From assembly GCA_021324975.1 (NCBI GenBank), contig JAJPIA010000055.1, positions 1 to 53,190 of the forward strand: DNA of 53,190 nt. The letters run 5' to 3'. Shown one piece after another: positions 50,286 through 53,190 of this stretch. Each line of letters opens with the position of its first letter. Position 1 is the stretch's first letter. The stretch is from Bacillota bacterium. GTDB taxonomy: Bacteria; Sysuimicrobiota; Sysuimicrobiia; Sysuimicrobiales; Segetimicrobiaceae. Made by a program: the position numbers and the translations under genes. The notes beneath the pieces were generated by a model. It worked only from the letters and a program-made list of their open reading frames with translations, ran no database searches and was not told the DNA's origin.

Positions 50286-51764
50286 GTGCCCGCGCGGACG
50301 GGGGCGCAGTTTCTCCAGGGGCTTCGAGAGCGGCCGCGCGAGCTGTGGATCGACGGCGCGCGCGTGGCGGACCCGGTCGAGCATCCGGCCTTCCGCAACG
50401 TCGTCCGCAGCGTCGCGGCGCTCTACGACATGCAGCATGATCCCCGGATCCGCGAGGAGATGACGTATGTCTCGCCGAGCACCGGCGAGCGCGTCGGCCT
50501 GTCGTTTCTCATGCCCCGGACGCAGGACGACCTCGTGCGCGTCCGCGGCATGATGAAGCGCTGGGCGGATTACTCCGGGGGGTTCCTGGGCCGCGCCCCC
50601 GACTACCTGAACCGCGCGCTCGTCGGGTACGCGTCCGCCTCCGCGTACTGCGCGGAGAACGACCCGCGGTTCGGTGACAACATCCTTCGCTACTACGAGT
50701 ACGTCCGCGAGCACGACCTGTGTCTGACCCACACGCTGATCCATCCCCAGGCCAACCGCTCGGTCGGACCGTCCCAGCAGGCCGACCCGTTCCTGGCGGC
50801 GCGGATCGCCGAGGAGAACGATCGCGGCATCGTGCTGCGCGGCGCCCGCATGCTCGCGACGCTCCCCACGGCCGACGAGATCATGGTGTTCCCATCGACC
50901 CTCCTCAAGGCCGGTCCCGACGACGCGCCGTACGCCTACGCCCTGGCGCTCCCCACGGAGACGCCGGGCCTCAGGTTTTTGTGCCGCGAGTCGTTCGATT
51001 ACGGGAGATCGGTCTTCGACCACCCGCTCGGCTCGAGGTTCGAGGAGATGGACGCGGTGGTCATTTTCGACGACGTGCTCGTGCCGTGGGAGCGCGTGTT
51101 CCTGCTGCGCGACGTGGAGAAGTGCAACCGTGCGTTCGCGGCCACGGGCGCGGTCGCGCAGATGGCGCACCAGGTCGTGACGAAGAACGTGGCCAAGACG
51201 GAGTTCGTGCTCGGCGTCGCCTCCCTCATCGTCGACACGATCGCGATCGAGCCGTTTCAGCACGTGCACCAGAAGGTGGCGGAGATTATCGTCGACCTCG
51301 AAGCGATGCGCGCGTTTCTGCGGACGAGCGAGGTCGAGAGTCAGGTCAATCGCTGGGGCGTCATACAGCCCGCGTGGCCGCCGCTCGACGCGGCGCGGAA
51401 CATGTACACGCGGATGTACCCGCGCCTGGTGGGCATCCTGCAACAACTCGGGGCCTCCGGGTTCATGGCGATTCCGGCGGAGCGGGACGTGCACGGACCG
51501 CAGGGGGACACGATCCGGCGATACTATCAGGCGGCGCGCGCGGATGCGATCAGCCGGATCAAGCTGTTCCGGCTCGCCTGGGACATCGCGCTGAGCGCGT
51601 TCGGGTCGCGCCAGGCGCTATACGAGCGGTATTTCTTCGGCGACCCGGTGCGGATGGCCGGCGCGATGTTCAACGCGTACGACCGCCGGCCGTACATGGA
51701 GCGCGTCCGCGAGTTCCTCGAGCGCGCCGAGCGCGCCGCTCCGGCGCCCGCGCCGACCGAGTAG
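50286..51764 (+). CDS. hpaB: 4-hydroxyphenylacetate 3-monooxygenase, oxygenase component
   Basis: A 492-residue FADH2-dependent hydroxylase that converts 4-hydroxyphenylacetate to homoprotocatechuate. MTYVSPSTGERVGLSFL, LTHTLIHPQANRS and VFDHPLGSRFEEMDAV are conserved HpaB blocks, and the acyl-CoA dehydrogenase-like fold spans the chain. It needs reduced flavin from the reductase encoded directly downstream. GTG start. Other phenols may be accepted, as for relatives. Confidence 0.92.
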   Translation: MPARTGAQFLQGLRERPRELWIDGARVADPVEHPAFRNVVRSVAALYDMQHDPRIREEMTYVSPSTGERVGLSFLMPRTQDDLVRVRGMMKRWADYSGGFLGRAPDYLNRALVGYASASAYCAENDPRFGDNILRYYEYVREHDLCLTHTLIHPQANRSVGPSQQADPFLAARIAEENDRGIVLRGARMLATLPTADEIMVFPSTLLKAGPDDAPYAYALALPTETPGLRFLCRESFDYGRSVFDHPLGSRFEEMDAVVIFDDVLVPWERVFLLRDVEKCNRAFAATGAVAQMAHQVVTKNVAKTEFVLGVASLIVDTIAIEPFQHVHQKVAEIIVDLEAMRAFLRTSEVESQVNRWGVIQPAWPPLDAARNMYTRMYPRLVGILQQLGASGFMAIPAERDVHGPQGDTIRRYYQAARADAISRIKLFRLAWDIALSAFGSRQALYERYFFGDPVRMAGAMFNAYDRRPYMERVREFLERAERAAPAPAPTE

Positions 51765-51765
51765 A

Positions 51766-52335
51766 ATGGGCACCCCGGGGCAGGCGCCCGGCCCCGAGCC
51801 CACGGAGTTCCGCCGCGTCATGGGGCTGTTTGCCACGGGCGTCGCCGTGATGACCGCCGCCGGTTCCCGCGGGACGCACGGGATGACGGTCAACGCCGTG
51901 ATGTCCGTGTCGCTGGACCCGTTGCTCGTCTGCGTGTCGGTGAACCGCGCCGCCCGGATGGTCCCGATCCTGCGGCACGCCGGCGCGTTCGCGCTCAACG
52001 TGCTCGCCGAGGACCAGCAACCGCTGTCGCGCTACTTCGCCGAGGCCTGGCCGCACGCGACCCCGCCGGAGCATCGGTTCGAGCCGTGGGTCGGAGGGCC
52101 CCGCCTCGTCGGGTGCCTCGCCGCCGTCGGCTGCCGGGTCGAGCGGACACTGGACGGCGGCGACCACGAGCTCGTCCTGGGGCGCGTGCTCGCGCTCTAC
52201 CAGGCCGTCCCGCCGCTCAGGCCGCTCCTCTTCTTCGGCGGCCGCTACCACAGGCTGCGCGAACCCGCCGCGCCGCCGCGCGATCCCGTCGAGGTGTGGA
52301 ACCCGGAGGAGGTGCAGATCTTCTATGACTCCTGA
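51766..52335 (+). CDS. hpaC: Flavin reductase, HpaC-type partner of HpaB
   Basis: A 189-residue flavin reductase-like domain protein (FMN-binding split barrel). The N-terminal FRRVMGLFATGVAVMTA, THGMTVNAVMSVSLDPLLV and FALNVLAEDQQPLSRYFA are standard for HpaC. It supplies FADH2 to the oxygenase. It begins one base after the hpaB stop and overlaps the dioxygenase gene. Confidence 0.92.
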   Translation: MGTPGQAPGPEPTEFRRVMGLFATGVAVMTAAGSRGTHGMTVNAVMSVSLDPLLVCVSVNRAARMVPILRHAGAFALNVLAEDQQPLSRYFAEAWPHATPPEHRFEPWVGGPRLVGCLAAVGCRVERTLDGGDHELVLGRVLALYQAVPPLRPLLFFGGRYHRLREPAAPPRDPVEVWNPEEVQIFYDS

Positions 52336-53190
52336 GATCGATCTCGCCCCTGGGCGTCCGGCGTTCAACGTCCTGCGCTGCGCCCACGTCGAGTTCCGGG
52401 TGACCGACCTCGGGCGGGCGCGCGAGTTCTACGTGGACCTCCTGGGTTTCGTGGAGAGCGGACGCGACGCGGACCAGCTCTACCTCCGCGGCTACGAGGA
52501 GTGCGATCACCACAGCCTGCTGCTGCGCCGCGCGCCGTCCCCGGGCGTCGCGCACCTGGCCTATCGCGTCGCCGCGGAGCAGGACCTCGAGCGGCTCGCG
52601 GAGATCGCGGAGCGAGACGGCCTGCCGGCGCGATGGGTGGAGGACGAACCCGGCCACGGGCGCGCGCTCCGGCTCCAGGATCCGGCGGGTCTGCCGGTGG
52701 AGTTCTTTCACCGGGTCGAGCGCGTGGAGCGCCTCCTGCAGCGCTACGATCTGCACCGGGGCGCCTTTGTGATGCGGCTCGACCACTTCAACTGCCAGGT
52801 GCCGGACGTGGCGGCCGCGGCCCGCTGGTATCAGAAGAGCCTCGGGTTCGCCTGCTCGGAGTACACGGACAGCGGGGACGACCCGCCGCAGCTCTTCGCC
52901 ATCTGGCTGCACCGCAAGCAAAACGTGCACGACCTCGCGCTCATGACGGGGATCGGCCCGCGCGTCCACCACGCGGCGTTCTGGGTGCAGGACCAGCTCG
53001 CCGTGCTGCGCGCGTGCGACGTGCTCGCCGCCGCCGGGGCCGTGGATCGAATCGAGCGCGGCCCCGGGCGCCACGGGCTCTCGAACGCGTTTTTCCTCTA
53101 CCTGCGCGACCCCGACGGCAACCGCATCGAACTGTACACCGGCGACTATCTCATCGTGGATCCCGATTGGCAGCCGATCCGGTGGACGCT
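52325..53190 (+). CDS. hpaD: 3,4-dihydroxyphenylacetate 2,3-dioxygenase (partial at window end)
   Basis: The first 288 residues of an extradiol VOC-superfamily dioxygenase that opens the ring of homoprotocatechuate. Metal ligands fit the Brevibacterium enzyme: His154 (RLDHFNC), His215 or 216 (VHHAAFWV) and Glu269 (NRIELYTGDY). Two VOC modules are visible (about 15-135 and 148-275). The ATG at 52325 overlaps the hpaC stop by 11 bases. The frame is still open at the window edge; only the C-terminus is missing. Confidence 0.92.
   Translation, partial: MTPEIDLAPGRPAFNVLRCAHVEFRVTDLGRAREFYVDLLGFVESGRDADQLYLRGYEECDHHSLLLRRAPSPGVAHLAYRVAAEQDLERLAEIAERDGLPARWVEDEPGHGRALRLQDPAGLPVEFFHRVERVERLLQRYDLHRGAFVMRLDHFNCQVPDVAAAARWYQKSLGFACSEYTDSGDDPPQLFAIWLHRKQNVHDLALMTGIGPRVHHAAFWVQDQLAVLRACDVLAAAGAVDRIERGPGRHGLSNAFFLYLRDPDGNRIELYTGDYLIVDPDWQPIRWT

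Noticed and set aside
1-53190. tRNA genes, rRNA, CRISPR arrays, insertion sequences or attachment sites
   Set aside because: No cloverleaf-like segment, regularly spaced repeat, transposase or integrase was seen on either strand.

Overview
The window is about 53 kb of very GC-rich bacterial DNA, densely packed with genes on both strands. Neighbouring genes very often overlap by a few bases (GTGA or ATGA junctions). There are no rRNA, tRNA, IS or CRISPR sequences that I can see. The left end carries rho (3' end) - rpmE - prfA - prmC - tsaC/sua5 - glyA - upp - dCMP deaminase. This order is familiar from Bacillus and related monoderm (Terrabacteria) genomes. With a TatC, an F420-0:glutamate ligase (CofE) and no outer-membrane genes, it suggests an uncultivated high-GC Terrabacteria lineage. 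That placement is inference; no marker here settles the phylum.

Layout. 1-8.2 kb: housekeeping translation and nucleotide-salvage genes, with several clear TATAAT-type promoters and GC-rich hairpin terminators. 8.2-11.9 kb: an APC-type permease, a two-helix protein, a membrane-anchored UspA protein and two TrkA/RCK proteins in tandem. This looks like a split KimA-like potassium or ion-coupled transport unit. 11.9-16.2 kb: an ECF sigma factor, its zinc anti-sigma factor, an unusual fusion of an RseB-like sensor domain to a NodB polysaccharide deacetylase, and tatC, all in one operon behind a possible ECF-type promoter. 16.4-19.4 kb: an exported FAD oxidoreductase and a phenylacetate-CoA ligase. 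19.3-23.1 kb (minus strand): methyltransferase - FAD reductase - SRPBCC cyclase - ketoacyl synthase, a compact polyketide- or lipid-like cluster.

23.4-32.1 kb: a HAD phosphatase, a BtuF-like protein, proline dehydrogenase, an AI-2E family exporter, a degenerate receiver protein, a MIP18/DUF59 protein, a large UPF0182 membrane protein, MobA and a small helical protein. 32.3-42.6 kb: a peptide-use island. It holds a Tat-exported family 5 binding protein with two Dpp-type permeases but no ATPase, two M28-fold hydrolases with a remodelled active-site motif, and a minus-strand operon M42 peptidase - GNAT - N-succinylamino-acid racemase/OSBS. That operon resembles the D-to-L amino-acid conversion pathway and has an AT-rich palindrome over its promoter. 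43.0-47.5 kb: peroxiredoxin, an active/inactive M16 peptidase pair, CofE and a VOC protein. 47.6-53.2 kb: a secreted small protein, the remnant of a sugar-type binding protein, a metallo-beta-lactamase-fold enzyme, then the 4-hydroxyphenylacetate catabolic genes hpaG-hpaB-hpaC-hpaD, the last one cut by the window end.

Functionally, the right two thirds suit an organism living on peptides and aromatic amino-acid breakdown products (Dpp-type uptake, M28/M42 hydrolases, racemase, proline dehydrogenase, Hpa pathway, phenylacetate-CoA ligase).
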